Assembly (NCBI RefSeq): GCF_051132615.1
Contig: NZ_CP152375.1
Coordinates: forward strand, 2,852,001 to 2,916,000
Source: G051132615 sp051132615
GTDB taxonomy: Bacteria > Pseudomonadota > Gammaproteobacteria > Burkholderiales > Neisseriaceae
Reading direction: 5' to 3'
Length of the DNA stretch: 64,000 nt
The notes beneath the pieces are model-generated. The model did no database searches and was not told the DNA's origin. It saw only the letters and a program-made list of their open reading frames with translations. Below, piece by piece: positions 63,066 through 64,000 of this stretch; the first letter of the stretch is position 1, and every line of letters begins with the position of its first letter. Made by a program: the position numbers and the translations under genes.

Positions 63066-64000
63066 ATGAAGACGAACAGGAAAAGAGTAGTAATAACAGG
63101 AATCGGGATATTATCGTCACTGGCCGATAATATTGAAGACTTCAGGCAAGCATTATTGAGTAAAAAATGCGGTGTGACTGATAGTGAGCGTTTTTCTAAA
63201 TGGTTTGAAAAAGCACGTGCTGCCGAAGTTTTACATGATATCGACTATACGGATATTCCGGAAGATATTGTCGCTTCATTGGAAAATGCAGCACTTTGGG
63301 CATATAAAGTCAGCAAAGATGCATTAACTCAGGCTAATCTGATTAACAACAAAGTCTGCCTTAACGAGACTGGATTGATTGTTGGCGTATCTTCTGCTGG
63401 AACAGAAGCATTTTTACCTCTGTTTGAACAGCGTATTCAAGATTTTTCATTGAAAAAAGCCATGTATTCTGGTGGCTTTGCATCTTGTTGCTCCAGTGTT
63501 TCTACATTGCTTGGCTTAAAAGGCGGCATGGAGTTGGTTGCTACAGCATGTACCGCAAGTCCAAATGCTATAGGCATGGCGTTTGACTATATTCAAAATG
63601 GTAAAAGTAAAACCATGTTGGCAGTAGGTACAGAACCTATTTATTTACCAACCTTTGCTGGTTTTTATGCTCTGAATGTCATGCATCCTGAATCCTGTAC
63701 CCCGTATTCTGGCCATTCAGGCATGTCTATTGGTGAAGGAGCAGGTGCAGTTGTACTAGAAGAGTATGAGCATGCATTAGCACGTGGTGCAACAATTTAT
63801 GGTGAAATTCTCTCTTATGCGACCTCCTGTGATGCTTATCACGAAACTGGGCCAGACCCGCGTGCCAGTGGTGCAGTACAAGTGATGGCAAAAGCCATGC
63901 AAAATGCAGGAGTTACACCAGATCAGATTGACTATGTAAACGTACATGGTACAGGTACTGAAGCCAATGACAGAATTGAAACACTGGCAATGAAAAAGGT
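63066..64000 (+). CDS. Beta-ketoacyl-ACP synthase (FabF-like), 3' end outside window
   Basis: 312 codons visible, open to the window edge. RVVITGIGILSSL at the N terminus, the active-site Cys162 in ATACTASPNAIG, and the first catalytic His294 in VNVHGTGTEAND are intact; the second His lies beyond the window. Its closest parallel is FabF (KAS II) or a polyketide/aryl-polyene type ketosynthase. It should condense malonyl-ACP with an acyl chain. No strong ribosome site precedes ATG 63066; a hairpin lies just upstream. Confidence 0.92.
   Translation, partial: MKTNRKRVVITGIGILSSLADNIEDFRQALLSKKCGVTDSERFSKWFEKARAAEVLHDIDYTDIPEDIVASLENAALWAYKVSKDALTQANLINNKVCLNETGLIVGVSSAGTEAFLPLFEQRIQDFSLKKAMYSGGFASCCSSVSTLLGLKGGMELVATACTASPNAIGMAFDYIQNGKSKTMLAVGTEPIYLPTFAGFYALNVMHPESCTPYSGHSGMSIGEGAGAVVLEEYEHALARGATIYGEILSYATSCDAYHETGPDPRASGAVQVMAKAMQNAGVTPDQIDYVNVHGTGTEANDRIETLAMKK

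Noticed and set aside
1..64000. tRNA, rRNA, prophage or intact insertion sequence
   Set aside because: Read through both strands of the intergenic regions; no cloverleaf, transposase or phage structural gene was recognised.

Overview
The window looks like the chromosome of a low-GC (by eye mid-to-upper 30s percent), host-associated Gammaproteobacterium. Supporting features are an LpxL-type lipid A acyltransferase, classical (type V) autotransporters, one with an extended signal peptide, a two-partner secretion pair, Bcr/CflA- and YcaD-type MFS transporters, YceI, FumC and periplasmic SodC. The adhesins plus a glycyl-radical choline lyase suggest a gut or mucosal bacterium with access to low oxygen. 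I cannot name the genus from sequence alone. No rRNA, tRNA, CRISPR array or intact insertion sequence was found.

Layout. 1-13782: three autotransporter adhesins in a row, the first cut by the window edge. 13965-18526: a small membrane protein, an MFS drug exporter divergent from an AraC regulator, an amber-interrupted small gene, a cold-shock-like protein and an LpxL-family acyltransferase. 18974-24081: an OpuC-type quaternary-amine ABC transporter operon ending in a choline/carnitine O-acyltransferase, a family that is rare in bacteria. 24141-32339: a stress region with a YcaD-type MFS protein, Dps, an orphan Cas2-like protein, a thioredoxin-fold/NhaA fusion, a decayed succinate-semialdehyde dehydrogenase, a Crp/Fnr regulator, a SYLF lipoprotein and SodC. 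Three copies of an 11-bp motif, TCTGTRCGTTA, lie in intergenic regions here. 32420-33820 is fumC.

34579-44583 is a choline utilisation locus. A DMT-family transporter and a small partner diverge from a single tandem-domain microcompartment shell protein, an acylating aldehyde dehydrogenase, choline trimethylamine-lyase CutC and its activase CutD. These are followed by a DUF4125 protein and a TPR-DUF4037 (nucleotidyltransferase-like) protein. No other shell proteins, alcohol dehydrogenase or phosphotransacylase are present in the window. 44852-50400 holds a secreted CehA-type PHP metallohydrolase, a small secreted protein, a BchE-like B12/radical SAM enzyme and YceI. 50790-53420 is a fourth autotransporter, and 53531-54454 an AEC-family permease.

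The most unusual locus is 55450-64000 (open at the right edge). A short TpsA exoprotein and its TpsB transporter are followed, with little space between genes, by a phosphopantetheinyl transferase, ketoreductase, FabZ-like dehydratase, acyl carrier protein, GcvT-like folate-binding protein and ketosynthase. This is a dedicated acyl/polyene assembly line without an enoyl reductase in view. A ~1 kb very AT-rich leader with a 17-bp perfect inverted repeat next to a sigma70-like promoter precedes it. The simplest reading is a transferred module that makes a special acyl or polyene group alongside a secreted adhesin. The functional link is inference.
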